A stretch of 64,000 nt of DNA from Allobosea sp. LC85 (GTDB lineage: Bacteria; Pseudomonadota; Alphaproteobacteria; Rhizobiales; Beijerinckiaceae), in contig NZ_JPKG01000017.1 of the NCBI RefSeq assembly GCF_000735605.1, positions 124,001 through 188,000 on the forward strand, given 5' to 3'. A program made the position numbers and the translations under genes. Positions 1 through 8,789 of the stretch are shown piece after piece. A model generated the notes under the pieces. That model worked only from the letters and a program-made list of their open reading frames with translations, made no database searches and was not told where the DNA came from. Each line of letters opens with the position of its first letter. The stretch's first letter is position 1.

Positions 1-306
1 GGTCAGAATCGCCGCGCGCGAGGTGGGCGCAGCAAGCTGTGCGAAGGCAAGCAAGACGTTGAAGGCGGCAATCGAAAGGAAACCGGCGATCGCCAGCCTC
101 AGCCACTGGCCCCTCGGCACCGCCAGAGACTGCCCGCGCGCGAGCCCGATGGCGACCAGAGCCAGCCCCGCAAAGGTCATGCCGCCGGCCCGAAGCGTCC
201 AGGGTGCGATCTCGGTCAGCGAGATGCGAACAGCTGGCCAGTTGAAGCCCCAGAGCAGGCCGAGCAGCGGAACGAGCAGAAGCGAACGGCCAGGGGCGTG
301 CGACAT
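1..306 (-). CDS. EamA/DMT-family transporter, N-terminal part (runs off the window)
   Basis: The reverse strand reads an open frame from an ATG at 306 to the window edge, 102 codons without a stop. The N-terminus (MSHAPGRSLLLVPLLGLLWG) followed by FNWPAVRISL and a series of hydrophobic stretches is typical of the first transmembrane helices of EamA-domain drug/metabolite exporters, where an early WG.NWP motif is common. Such proteins have ten helices and about 300 residues, so roughly one third is visible. It lies on the same strand as the M20 gene, 89 bp downstream of that gene's stop, so it may or may not share its transcript. Substrate cannot be predicted. Confidence 0.75.
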   Translation of the reverse strand, partial: MSHAPGRSLLLVPLLGLLWGFNWPAVRISLTEIAPWTLRAGGMTFAGLALVAIGLARGQSLAVPRGQWLRLAIAGFLSIAAFNVLLAFAQLAAPTSRAAILT

Positions 307-395
307 GACGTGACTATGGCCGAACCGGCGGTGCCATCGTCATGCCAAATCGCCGAGGGGCCGATGCACGCATGTCGCTCCGCTCCCGCGCGGCG

Positions 396-1685
396 TCACT
401 CCGGGACACTCTCGACGCCGCACCATTCAGCGACGAACAGTGCCATGGTCCCGGTGATGCGCTTCAGTGAGGCGAGGCTGACCCGCTCGTCGAAGGCGTG
501 GATATTCTCCGAGATAGGGCCGTAGCACAGCGCCGGAATCTTGTCGTAGAGCGCATAGACGCGGGTATCGAGATAGCCCGCAGTCATGAAGCTCTTCAAG
601 GGCTTGCCGGTCGAGCCCTGATGCGCCCGGCCGAGCACGGCTTCCGCCTCGCTGCCGGGCTCGAGCACATAGCCTTCCGAATAGAAACCGTTGAAGGTCA
701 CGCTCGGCGGGTTGTTGGCGAGGAACGAATCGCCGCGCGCATGCGTCAGCACGCACGCCTCGATCCGCTTCGCCAATTCCTCGGCGCTGACACCGGGATA
801 GAGTCCGATGCGGCAGTCGATCCTGCACCAGCACGGCACGGAGGAGGCCCAGTCGCCGCCCTCGATCTTGCCGATGTTCAGGTTGATCGGATGGGCGATG
901 TCCTCGAAATGCTCGCGGCCAGTCTTCTCCGCGTTGAGTTGCTCCTCCAGCTTCCGCAGCGCCCCGATGACGCGGTAGGCTCCGTCGATCGCGTTCGCGC
1001 CCGCGCCCATCTCGCGCACATGCATCGGCACGCCGCGCACCTCGATCTGGAACCAGAGCACACCGGTATTGGCGCGCACCAACATCTCCTCCTCCGGCTC
1101 GGGGATCAGCACCGCGTCGGCCTTGTAGCCGCGCAGATGCGTCATCAGCGCGCCATTGCCGGTCGATTCCTCCTCGACCACCGACTGCACGTAGACCGTC
1201 GCCGCCGGCTGCAGGCCGATGCGCCGGAGCGCGTCGAGGCAGAACAGGTTGGCGGCATGACCAGCCTTCATGTCCGCGCCGCCGCGGCCATAGAGCCAGT
1301 CCCCCTCGATCACTGGGTCGAAGGGCCGATGCGTCCAGAGCTTGTCCGGCCCGGCCGGCACGACATCGACATGCGCCTGCAGGATCAGGGAGCGCCCCTT
1401 CTCCTCGCGCGGATGATGGATGCCGACGACGATCGGCGCGTCCGAATGTTCTTCGGAGAACGGCGCACCGCCGGGATGGGCCGCAATCGCCTCGCGATCC
1501 ATTGCGAAGCGGTCCATCATGAAGCCGCGCCCCTTCAGTGCCCGGAAGACGAAATCCTGCACCGCATGTTCCTGCCCGCGCAGCGAGCCGAAACGGATCA
1601 TCTCCTGGGTGAAGGCGATCTGATCGGCAAAGCCCGCCTCCACTGAAGCAAGGATGCGGTCGCGAAGCGCAGGGTCGAGAGGCAT
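396..1685 (-). CDS. M20-family metallo-amidohydrolase (ArgE/DapE/ACY1 type)
   Basis: A 429-residue protein of the M20 peptidase family, zinc enzymes that hydrolyse amide bonds of N-acyl amino acids or small peptides. The first metal-ligand motif is HVDVVP near residue 125, the bridging Asp is in GRGGADMKAG, and the catalytic Glu pair is in VVEEESTGNG. The family's dimerisation (lid) domain follows in the middle. Length is normal for ArgE/DapE-like deacylases. The start at 1685 has GGAGA a few bases upstream. It is the last gene behind a peptide-type ABC importer, so it probably cleaves the imported compound in the cytoplasm (inference). ArgE or DapE itself cannot be claimed; the context favours a catabolic acylase. 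Confidence 0.85.
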   Translation of the reverse strand: MPLDPALRDRILASVEAGFADQIAFTQEMIRFGSLRGQEHAVQDFVFRALKGRGFMMDRFAMDREAIAAHPGGAPFSEEHSDAPIVVGIHHPREEKGRSLILQAHVDVVPAGPDKLWTHRPFDPVIEGDWLYGRGGADMKAGHAANLFCLDALRRIGLQPAATVYVQSVVEEESTGNGALMTHLRGYKADAVLIPEPEEEMLVRANTGVLWFQIEVRGVPMHVREMGAGANAIDGAYRVIGALRKLEEQLNAEKTGREHFEDIAHPINLNIGKIEGGDWASSVPCWCRIDCRIGLYPGVSAEELAKRIEACVLTHARGDSFLANNPPSVTFNGFYSEGYVLEPGSEAEAVLGRAHQGSTGKPLKSFMTAGYLDTRVYALYDKIPALCYGPISENIHAFDERVSLASLKRITGTMALFVAEWCGVESVPE

Positions 1686-1730
1686 GGGCAGGTCTCCGAT
1701 CGGTTACGCGGCAAGCTGGTGCTCGCCGTC

Positions 1731-1813
1731 ATGCTCGGCCTTGTGCCGAGCATCCGCGCCTCGCGACGCGGATGGCAGGTGAGGAGATGGATGGTCGGGG
1801 CAGGCCCGACCAT
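1731..1813. repeat. Mosaic of three small palindromes
   Basis: Three perfect short inverted repeats sit in a row between the ATPase and M20 genes: ATGCTCGGC/GCCGAGCAT (1731-1753), CATCCGCG/CGCGGATG (1751-1774) and ATGGTCGGG/CCCGACCAT (1791-1813). This resembles the intergenic palindromic mosaics seen in many Hyphomicrobiales genomes. It could act as a transcript-processing or mRNA-stabilising element within the operon; no function is shown. Confidence 0.6.
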
Positions 1814-1843
1814 GACGGGGAGGCAATGGCCGGCCAGGCTGCT

Positions 1844-3451
1844 TCACAGCGCGAAGCGGCCGCCGCCAGGCACGGCGGCGAGCAGCTGGCGCGTGTAAGC
1901 ATGCTGCGGATTGGCGAAGAGCGCAGCGGTCGGGCCGGTCTCGACAATGCGCCCGCGCTGCATCACTGCGATGCGGTCGCAGATCTGCGCAGCCACACGC
2001 AGGTCGTGCGTGACGAACAGGATGGCAAGGCCGAGCCGCTGCTGGATATCCTTGATCAGCGTCAGGATCTGCGCCTGAACCGAGACATCGAGCGCCGAGA
2101 CGGCCTCGTCCGCGACCAGCACGTCGGGCTCGAGTGCCAGAGCGCGGGCGATGCCGATGCGCTGGCGCTGCCCGCCTGAGAATTCATGCGGATAGCGGTC
2201 GATTGCATTGGCCGAGAGACCGACGAGTTCGAGCAGCTCCCTTGCCCGCCCGAGCGCCTGCGCGCGCGGCGTGCCATGGGCCACCGGCCCGTCCGAGATG
2301 ATCCGCCCGACCGTCTGGCGCGGGTTGAGCGAGGCGAACGGGTCCTGGAAGACCATCTGGATGCGCTTGCGATGCTCGCGCAGCGCGGCCGGACCGAGAT
2401 CGCTGAGGACGAGATCTCCCAGTGCGATCCGCCCGCCATCGGGCTCGATCAGCCTGAGGCAGCAGCGCCCGACCGTCGATTTGCCCGATCCCGATTCGCC
2501 GACCAGCCCAAGCGTCTCGCCACGGGCCAAGGTGAAGCTGATATCGTCGGCGGCCTTCACCTCGCGCCCGGGCCGGAAGAAGCTGCGCTTGCGATACACC
2601 TTGCCGAGCTTCTCGACGCTCAGCACAGGCACGGTCTCAGTGATCGGCGGACGCTCGGGCGGCGTCATCGACGGCACAGCCGCGAGCAAGCGCTTGGTGT
2701 AGTCGTGCTTCGGCTGGGACAGCACCGCATCGGCCGTGCCCTCCTCGACCAGCTTGCCCTGCTGCAGCACGGCAATACGATCGGCGATCTCGGCAACGAC
2801 ACCGAAATCATGGGTGATGAAGAGCACCGCCGTTCCGTGCTTGCGGCGCAGATTGTCGATCAGCTTCAGGATCTGCGCCTGCGTGGTCACGTCGAGCGCC
2901 GTGGTGGGTTCATCGGCGATCAGCAGCTTGGGTTCGAGCGCGAGCGCCATCGCAATCATCACGCGCTGACGCTGGCCGCCGGAGAGCTCATGTGGATAGG
3001 CCTTGGCCAGGCGCTCGGGGTCGGGCAAGCCGACCTCCGTCAGCAACGCGACCGCACGGGCGCGGCGCTCGGCATTGCTGTGCAGGCCATGCGCTTCGAA
3101 CGTCTCGACGATCTGATCGGCCACCCGCATCACGGGGTTGAGCGAGGTCATCGGCTCCTGGAAGATCATGCCGACCTCACGGCCGCGCACATCCTGCATC
3201 GCAGCCTCGTCGAGCGCCAGCAGATCACGCCCCGCGAGGCGGATCGCGCCTGCAGCGGGCTTCACCGCCTTCGGCAGGAGCCCCATCACCGCATGCGCGA
3301 TCATCGACTTGCCGGAGCCGGATTCGCCGACGACGCAGAGCGTTTCACCGGGAGCGATGGTCAAAGAGACATCCTCGACCGCGAAGGCGCGGTCGGCGAG
3401 TGCCGGCAGGGCGAGCTTCAGCCCCTCGATGGCGAGAACGGGCGTCGTCAT
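1844..3451 (-). CDS. Peptide ABC transporter, fused double ATP-binding protein (DppD-DppF type)
   Basis: A 535-residue protein with two complete ABC modules. The first has Walker [10 protein letters not shown] near residue 43, signature LSGGQRQRV and Walker [13 protein letters not shown]. The second has [12 protein letters not shown], signature [10 protein letters not shown] and [12 protein letters not shown]. Each ends in the oligopeptide C-terminal extension. It replaces separate DppD and DppF subunits and would drive the two permeases upstream. A GTG at 3454 is possible, but ATG at 3451 is preferred: it shares its A with the TGA of the preceding permease gene (TGATG) and has GGAGGG at good spacing. 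Confidence 0.92.
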   Translation of the reverse strand: MTTPVLAIEGLKLALPALADRAFAVEDVSLTIAPGETLCVVGESGSGKSMIAHAVMGLLPKAVKPAAGAIRLAGRDLLALDEAAMQDVRGREVGMIFQEPMTSLNPVMRVADQIVETFEAHGLHSNAERRARAVALLTEVGLPDPERLAKAYPHELSGGQRQRVMIAMALALEPKLLIADEPTTALDVTTQAQILKLIDNLRRKHGTAVLFITHDFGVVAEIADRIAVLQQGKLVEEGTADAVLSQPKHDYTKRLLAAVPSMTPPERPPITETVPVLSVEKLGKVYRKRSFFRPGREVKAADDISFTLARGETLGLVGESGSGKSTVGRCCLRLIEPDGGRIALGDLVLSDLGPAALREHRKRIQMVFQDPFASLNPRQTVGRIISDGPVAHGTPRAQALGRARELLELVGLSANAIDRYPHEFSGGQRQRIGIARALALEPDVLVADEAVSALDVSVQAQILTLIKDIQQRLGLAILFVTHDLRVAAQICDRIAVMQRGRIVETGPTAALFANPQHAYTRQLLAAVPGGGRFAL

Positions 3452-4287
3452 CACTCCCTCCCCCGCGCCAGACGCGGATTCAGCGCGTCATTCAGCCCCT
3501 CGCCCGCAAGATTGAGCGCAAGAACCGTGAGGAAGATGGCAAGGCCGGGGAAGAAGCTGATCCACCAGGCATCGATCAGGCGTGTACGCCCGGCGCCGAC
3601 CATATAGCCCCAGCTCATCAGATTGGGGTCGCCCAGCCCGAGGAAGGAGAGCGAGGATTCGAGCAGGATCGCCGAGCCGATCATCAGCGAGCCCATCACG
3701 ATGATCGGCGCGATGGTGTTGGGCAGCACCTGGCTGAAGATGATGCGCGGCGTCGACTGGCCGATCGTCACGGCCGCCTGCACATATTCGCGCGTCTTCA
3801 GCGACAGGACCTCGCCACGCACCAGCCGCGCCACGGGCGGCCAGCTGACCACCCCGATCGCGAGCACGATCGAGCCGAGTTGCGGTTGCAGGATCGCGAC
3901 CAGGACGATGGCGAGCGCGAAGCTCGGAATCGTCTGGAAGAACTCGGTGAAGCGCATCAGCGCATCGTCGACGAAGCCGCCCGCATAACCCGCAACCGCG
4001 CCGAGCGGCACGCCAATCAGCAGTGCGACCAGTGTCGAGACCACACCGATCATCAGCGAGACCCGCGCGCCATGCACCAGCCCCGCAGCGATGTTGCGTC
4101 CGAGCGTATCAGTACCGAGCGGGAAGCGCTCCATGACGAAGGGCGCGAGGAACGGCCGGCCAACCGTGCGCCATGGCGATTGCGGAAAGAGGGACGGTGC
4201 CAGCAGCGCGAAGACGATGACGACGAGCAGGATGATCAACCCGACCACCGCGCCGCGATTGCGCGCGAAACGCTTGAGGAAGCTCAT
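3451..4287 (-). CDS. Peptide ABC transporter permease (DppC type)
   Basis: A 278-residue inner-membrane permease. It starts MSFLKRFARNRGAVVG, with one N-terminal helix followed by the binding-protein-dependent transport domain. The segment ending ARLVRGEVLSLKTREYVQAA precedes the EAA-like coupling loop, and the C-terminus ends in the usual GLNDALNPR pattern. The frame stays open upstream, but the ATG at 4287 overlaps the stop of dppB by four bases (ATGA), the normal arrangement for these operons. It forms the heterodimeric channel with the neighbouring DppB-type protein. Confidence 0.92.
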   Translation of the reverse strand: MSFLKRFARNRGAVVGLIILLVVIVFALLAPSLFPQSPWRTVGRPFLAPFVMERFPLGTDTLGRNIAAGLVHGARVSLMIGVVSTLVALLIGVPLGAVAGYAGGFVDDALMRFTEFFQTIPSFALAIVLVAILQPQLGSIVLAIGVVSWPPVARLVRGEVLSLKTREYVQAAVTIGQSTPRIIFSQVLPNTIAPIIVMGSLMIGSAILLESSLSFLGLGDPNLMSWGYMVGAGRTRLIDAWWISFFPGLAIFLTVLALNLAGEGLNDALNPRLARGRE

Positions 4288-5261
4288 GATGTCGCCTCGA
4301 TGCGCGGATCGGCCAGCCGGTAGACCAGGTCCGTGAGGATATTGAAGCCGACGACCATGGCCGACGAGACGAAGAAGACGCCGAGCAGCACCGAGTAATC
4401 GCGCTGCACCAGGGCATCGAACATCAAGCGGCCGATGCCGGGCCAGGCAAAGACCGTCTCGGTCAGAACTGCGCCGCCGACGAGCTGGCCCGCCTGCAGG
4501 CCCGCCAGGGTCACGACTGGCAGGATCGCGTTCCGCGCCACATGCCGGCGCGAGACGACCCCGGGTGAAAGCCCCTTCGCGCGCGCCGTCTTGACGAAAT
4601 CGGCACCGGCAATCTCCAGCATCGAGGCCCGCATCATCCGCGCGTAGAGCGCCGTGAAGAACAATCCGAGCGTCAGCGCCGGCAGGAAGAGATGCTGCGC
4701 GATATCGAGCGCACGGGCGAAGCCGGTATAGTTCGCGCCGATCGTCTCGAACCCGACATTCGGCACGAGGCCGAGCTTCAGCGAGAACACGATCTGGCTC
4801 ATCAGCGCGATCCAGAAGAGCGGCGTCGCGTAGAAAACGAGCGCAAGCGTGGTGATGACGCTGTCCTGCCAGCGCCCGGCCCGCCGCGCGGCAAGGGCGC
4901 CCATCAGAACGCCCAGACCCAGCGAGACGAGAAAGGCCGCGCCGGTCAGCAGCAGGGTCGCAGGCAGCCGGTCGAGGATCAGGTCGAGCACGGGCCTCTG
5001 CTGGCGATAGCTGAAACCGAGATCGAGCGAGGCATAGCCTTTGAGATAGATCCAGAGCTGCTGGATCAGCGGCTGGTCTAGGCCGAAGCGCATCCGCAAT
5101 TGCTCGAGCAGCACCGCATCGGCCGCGCCCGCCTCTCCCGCCAGAACCTGCGCGGGATCGCCGGGCGCGGCGCGGATCAGGAAGAAATTCAGGATCGCGA
5201 TGGCGAAGAGGACGACGATCCCCTTCGCCAGTCGGCCCGCGAGGAATTGAGCAAGGTTCAT
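4284..5261 (-). CDS. Peptide ABC transporter permease (DppB type)
   Basis: A 325-residue inner-membrane permease with the N-terminal helix and long first periplasmic loop typical of DppB/OppB (ARLAKGIVVLFAIAI then a FLIRAAPGDPA motif). The transport domain contains ARMMRASMLE followed by DFVKTARAKGL, the EAA coupling motif. A TTG one codon upstream is less likely than ATG at 5261. It pairs with DppC downstream. It is separated from the binding-protein gene by about 160 bases that contain a strong hairpin. Confidence 0.92.
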   Translation of the reverse strand: MNLAQFLAGRLAKGIVVLFAIAILNFFLIRAAPGDPAQVLAGEAGAADAVLLEQLRMRFGLDQPLIQQLWIYLKGYASLDLGFSYRQQRPVLDLILDRLPATLLLTGAAFLVSLGLGVLMGALAARRAGRWQDSVITTLALVFYATPLFWIALMSQIVFSLKLGLVPNVGFETIGANYTGFARALDIAQHLFLPALTLGLFFTALYARMMRASMLEIAGADFVKTARAKGLSPGVVSRRHVARNAILPVVTLAGLQAGQLVGGAVLTETVFAWPGIGRLMFDALVQRDYSVLLGVFFVSSAMVVGFNILTDLVYRLADPRIEATS

Positions 5262-5380
5262 CAAAATCCTTCAGCGCTACGGACAGGCAAGATGACCGGT
5301 CCGCGTCACCCCAAACGGAGCACGACTCAAACCCGGAATCGTCGTCAGGAAGAGGCGCGTCACAAAGTCCTGGCGTCATG

Positions 5381-5417
5381 CCGTCCCGGACCGCCGCCGC
5401 GCGGCATCCGGGACGGC
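5381..5417 (-). terminator. Stem-loop between the binding-protein and permease genes
   Basis: GCCGTCCCGG (5381-5390) pairs perfectly with CCGGGACGGC (5408-5417), just 3' of the SBP stop on the minus strand. There is no U-run, so it is more likely a partial terminator or 3' stabilising structure that keeps binding-protein mRNA above permease mRNA than a full stop. Function is inferred from analogous ABC operons. Confidence 0.5.
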
Positions 5418-5424
5418 AAAGGCC

Positions 5425-6981
5425 TCACTCCTTCCAGGCATCGCGGAAGCCGTCATCGACGCCGATGCCGGTGGTGACGAGGTTCTTGACGTTGCAGCGA
5501 TAGATCGTCGGGAAATCCATCTCGAGTAGCCAGAGCACCGGCAATTCGTCTGCAAGCAGTTTCTGTACCTTGGTGTAGAGCTCCTGGCGCTGCGCATCGG
5601 TCGGGGCGATGGCGGCCTCGGCGAAGAGCTTGTCGACCTCAGGGTTAGAATAGCCGCCGACATTGGCGAAGGGATTGCCCTTGGCGATGTTGCTCGAGAT
5701 GTAGCTTCGCGCCACCCCCATCGCAGGATCGCCGAGCTGGTAGAGGAAGTTGAAATTCAGGTCGAAGTCCCAGTTGCTGGCCTTCTGGGTCCAGCCAGGG
5801 ACGTCGGTATTCTCGATCTGAACCTTGACCCCGACATCCTCGAGATTCTGCTTGATCGCCTCGGACCAGCGGCTCCAGGTCTCACCATAGGGCAGGTTGA
5901 GCAGCTTGATCGTCTCGCCCTTATAGCCGGATGCCTTGATCAGCTCCTTCGCCTTGGCCGGATCGAAGGCGTATTTCGGCACGTCGGACGAGTAGAAGCG
6001 CGTCTTCGACGAGATCGGCCCCGTCGGCAGCTTGCCGAGCCCGCCCCAGACCACGTCCTTCCCGAATTCGCGGTCGATCGCGTACATCAGGCCCTGGCGG
6101 AACTGCTTGTTGCCGAGGATGCCGTTGCGCACGTTCGGCGTCAGCCAGGCATGCGGGGCGAACATTTCCCAGCCTTTGGTCGTCACGCAGGTGTTGGGCA
6201 GCTTCGAGAGCCGCGCCACGTCATAGACATCGACTGAGCCGCCGGTCAGCACATCGACCTTGCCGGTCTCGTAGGCGACCGCGCGCGCCGCCGCATCCGG
6301 GATGATCTGCCAGTAGATCTCGTCGAGGTTCGGCTTGCCCTTCAGCCAGTAGTTCTCGTTCTTGACGAGGTGGATATAGGAGCCCTTCTTCCACTCCTTC
6401 AGCTTGAACGGACCGGTGCCGATTGGCGTGTTGTTCGCCGGATTCGCGCGGTAATCGGTGCCATCATAGATGTGCTTCGGGATCATCGGGGCCGAAGCGA
6501 CTTCCTGTGTCATGATCAGCGGGCCGAAGGGCTGCTTCAGAGTGATCTTGACGGTGAGATCGTCGACCTTCTCGATCTTCTCGACCTGGGCATTGACGAT
6601 CGGCCGCCAGCGCGGATGAACCTCGCGCAGGAACTTGTCGAGCGTGAACACGACGTCATCAGCCGTGAAAGGCTTGCCGTCATGCCAGGTCACGCCCTCC
6701 TGGAGCTTGAAGGTGTAGACCTTCGCGTCTGGAGAAATCTCCCAGCTCTTGGCGAGCGAAGGCTGCGGGTTGAGCTTCTCATCGTAACGCAGCAGCGACT
6801 CGTAGATATTGCCGGCGACCATATTGGTCGGGCCGTTCTGGTTCAGCCCCTGCATCAGCATCGGAGGCTCGGGCTGCACCACGACATGCACTGTGCCACC
6901 CTTCTTCGGCTCCTGCGCGGTCGCGGCCCCGAGCGCGAGCACTGAAGCGGCAAGCGCCAAGCCAAGTCTCAATCCGGTCAT
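5425..6981 (-). CDS. ABC transporter substrate-binding protein, family 5 (peptide/nickel/opine type)
   Basis: A 518-residue periplasmic binding protein. The chosen ATG at 6981 gives MTGLRLGLALAASVLALGAA, a clean Sec signal peptide with cleavage near ATAQE, and has GGGAGA about nine bases upstream. The longer frame from 7059 would bury the signal peptide. SBP family 5 features include KGGTVHVVVQPEPP after the signal, the SLAKSWEISPDAKVYTFKL motif and GVTWHDGKPFTADDV. It is the first gene of the importer operon and delivers ligand to the DppBC-type channel. The substrate is unknown; the M20 enzyme suggests an N-acyl amino acid or short peptide. Confidence 0.92.
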   Translation of the reverse strand: MTGLRLGLALAASVLALGAATAQEPKKGGTVHVVVQPEPPMLMQGLNQNGPTNMVAGNIYESLLRYDEKLNPQPSLAKSWEISPDAKVYTFKLQEGVTWHDGKPFTADDVVFTLDKFLREVHPRWRPIVNAQVEKIEKVDDLTVKITLKQPFGPLIMTQEVASAPMIPKHIYDGTDYRANPANNTPIGTGPFKLKEWKKGSYIHLVKNENYWLKGKPNLDEIYWQIIPDAAARAVAYETGKVDVLTGGSVDVYDVARLSKLPNTCVTTKGWEMFAPHAWLTPNVRNGILGNKQFRQGLMYAIDREFGKDVVWGGLGKLPTGPISSKTRFYSSDVPKYAFDPAKAKELIKASGYKGETIKLLNLPYGETWSRWSEAIKQNLEDVGVKVQIENTDVPGWTQKASNWDFDLNFNFLYQLGDPAMGVARSYISSNIAKGNPFANVGGYSNPEVDKLFAEAAIAPTDAQRQELYTKVQKLLADELPVLWLLEMDFPTIYRCNVKNLVTTGIGVDDGFRDAWKE

Positions 6982-7136
6982 CGTTGTTCTCCCGTTCCCC
7001 TGTGCCGGTTCCGGCAGCTGCGTGAGCGCACCGGACACGGCCTCTCTTTCAACTGGCATCGCGGCCTAACGGGATCGCACCCGAATATGTGCCGATTAGC
7101 AAGCTCCACGCCATTGAAAGCCAAAGTCAAAATTCG

Positions 7137-7151
7137 TGTCAATGGTTGACA
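7137..7151. promoter_or_regulatory. Inverted repeat in the SBP/IclR divergent promoter region
   Basis: TGTCAA-TGG-TTGACA is a perfect 6-bp inverted repeat lying 58 bp before the IclR start and 156 bp before the SBP start. A second weaker repeat, CGTGT-N9-ACACG, follows directly. An operator for the IclR-family regulator is the simplest reading, but the half sites also read as TTGACA -35 boxes on either strand. Confidence 0.45.
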
Positions 7152-7208
7152 TGCCGTGTTATTAGACGACACGATGAAAGTTCAGGCGATTGGCGCTGCG
7201 AGAGGGCT

Positions 7209-8012
7209 ATGAACAGTGCAGGCGACAGCCGGACCGCAAAACTTCCGCCGGGCGTCCCGATCGTTAGGGCGCTCGACCGTGCCATCGCCCTGCTCCGCGC
7301 TTTCCGCCCCGAACAGCCACGTCTGGGTCTGAGCGAACTTGCGCGCCAGGTCGGCCTCGACAAGGGCACGACGCGGCGGCTGCTGCAGACATTGCAGCTC
7401 AACGAACTGGTCGAGCATGACGAACGCTCGCAGACCTACGCATTGGCGGTCGGGCTGATCGAACTCGGCAGCGCCGTGACGACCGGGCGCGAGCTCCGGG
7501 ACGTGGCCGGCCCCTATCTGACCGAGATCGCCGAGAAGACCGGCGCGACCTCGTTCCTGTGGGTCCATATATCGGGCCGGGCACTGTGCGTGGACCGGGT
7601 CCGCGCCTCGCTGCCGCATGTCGACGCGACATGGTTCGCGGTTGGCGCCCAGGCGCCGCTGAACTGCGGCGGTGGCCCACGCGTGATCCTGGCCTATCTC
7701 GACGAGGTGCAGCGACGGCAAGCACTGGCCCTGGAACTGCCAAAGCGCGCGCCAGCAAGCCAAACGGACCCCGAACGGCTCTGGCGCGAGGCCGACCGCA
7801 TTCGCGCGCAAGGCTGGGAACTGGCGGCCGACGACTTCTTCATTGGCTTGACCGGCGTCGGCGTACCGATCTTCGACCGCAGCGGCGCGCTCGCCGGCGC
7901 ACTCAGCATCTCGTCGCTGACCTCGATCGTCGCGCCTGAAGGACGCCCGGTGCATCTCACTGCCTTGCAGGATGCTGCCATGCGCATCGGGGCGCGCCTC
8001 CTCCCCACCTGA
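7209..8012 (+). CDS. IclR-family transcriptional regulator
   Basis: A 267-residue regulator. The N-terminal winged helix-turn-helix (residues about 20-85) carries LGLSELARQVGLDKGTTRRL. The C-terminal IclR effector domain includes GATSFLWVHISGRALCVDRV and a GLTGVGVPIFDRSGALAGAL stretch. ATG 7209 is chosen over the upstream start at 7089 because AGAGGG precedes it and the extra 40 residues have no family counterpart. It is divergent from the binding-protein gene of the ABC/M20 operon and most likely controls it in response to the imported compound or a degradation product. Confidence 0.88.
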   Translation: MNSAGDSRTAKLPPGVPIVRALDRAIALLRAFRPEQPRLGLSELARQVGLDKGTTRRLLQTLQLNELVEHDERSQTYALAVGLIELGSAVTTGRELRDVAGPYLTEIAEKTGATSFLWVHISGRALCVDRVRASLPHVDATWFAVGAQAPLNCGGGPRVILAYLDEVQRRQALALELPKRAPASQTDPERLWREADRIRAQGWELAADDFFIGLTGVGVPIFDRSGALAGALSISSLTSIVAPEGRPVHLTALQDAAMRIGARLLPT

Positions 8013-8293
8013 TCGACACCCGCGCGCGCAACCAATTGGGGAAAAGCAGCAGGTTCCGGTATTGGACGTAGGTGCGTGAAGAATCCGCCGATCGGTGAAC
8101 GCCAGCCTGCGGACATGAAGCCGGAGGTCGGCCTCTCAAGGGCTTCGCGCGTTGATGCCGCTGCCATGAAGCACATGGCCATCGCCGCTGAATCGGTCAA
8201 CCTACCGCCTGAAAGGCATTGAACAGTTATTCCATTGATTTGCCGGCTCGCTAACATAGATTCTGTTTGCGCACGGGGAGGGCTCACGTTTCG

Positions 8294-8728
8294 ATGAAGA
8301 AGGCGAAGTCAGGATCGGGGAAGCCGCGCTCGCAGATCGCCGCGCTCCCCATCCGCCGATCGCCGACAGGGGAACCGGAACTCCTCCTGGTCACGACACG
8401 CACGACCCGGCGATGGATCGTTCCCAAGGGCTGGCCCATCAAGGGCAAGAAGAACCACGAGGCGGCGGCGATCGAAGCGCGCGAAGAGGCCGGCGTGATC
8501 GGCAAAGCCCACAAGAAGCCCGCGGGGCGCTACATCTATTGGAAGCGGATGAACGACCACTTCGTGCTCTGCAAGGTGGCGCTCTATATTCTTGACGTCG
8601 AGCGGCGGCTTGAAAAATGGGCCGAGCACAATCAGCGGCTTTCCCACTGGTTCACGCTTGAAGATGCAGCCGAGATTGTCGACGAACCCGGCCTGAAGGC
8701 TGCCATCCGTTCGCTGGAGCTGAACTGA
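8294..8728 (+). CDS. Nudix hydrolase (diphosphoinositol-polyphosphate-phosphohydrolase-like)
   Basis: A 144-residue Nudix protein. After RSQIAALPIRR and RRWIVPKGWPIKGKKNHEAA comes a Nudix box ending AIEAREEAGV, which keeps the catalytic EE pair but has Ile-Glu where the consensus has Arg-Glu. The PKGWP.KGK pattern is typical of small proteobacterial Nudix enzymes related to DIPP/Ap4A hydrolases. The ATG at 8294 is preceded by GGGGAGGG at rather long spacing; a TTG at 8267 is possible but unlikely. It stands alone between the IclR gene and the convergent phosphate transporter. The nucleoside-diphosphate or inositol-type substrate is not predictable. Confidence 0.85.
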   Translation: MKKAKSGSGKPRSQIAALPIRRSPTGEPELLLVTTRTTRRWIVPKGWPIKGKKNHEAAAIEAREEAGVIGKAHKKPAGRYIYWKRMNDHFVLCKVALYILDVERRLEKWAEHNQRLSHWFTLEDAAEIVDEPGLKAAIRSLELN

Positions 8729-8789
8729 CCGGCTTGGCGCGCGCGCGCAGGCTCGGCGCCATACGCTCGACAGCGTTTCCTCATCCGGT

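Noticed and set aside
498..1646. Plus-strand open frame of 382 codons
   Set aside because: Exactly antisense to the M20 gene; histidine/arginine-rich shadow typical of high-GC DNA, with no motif.
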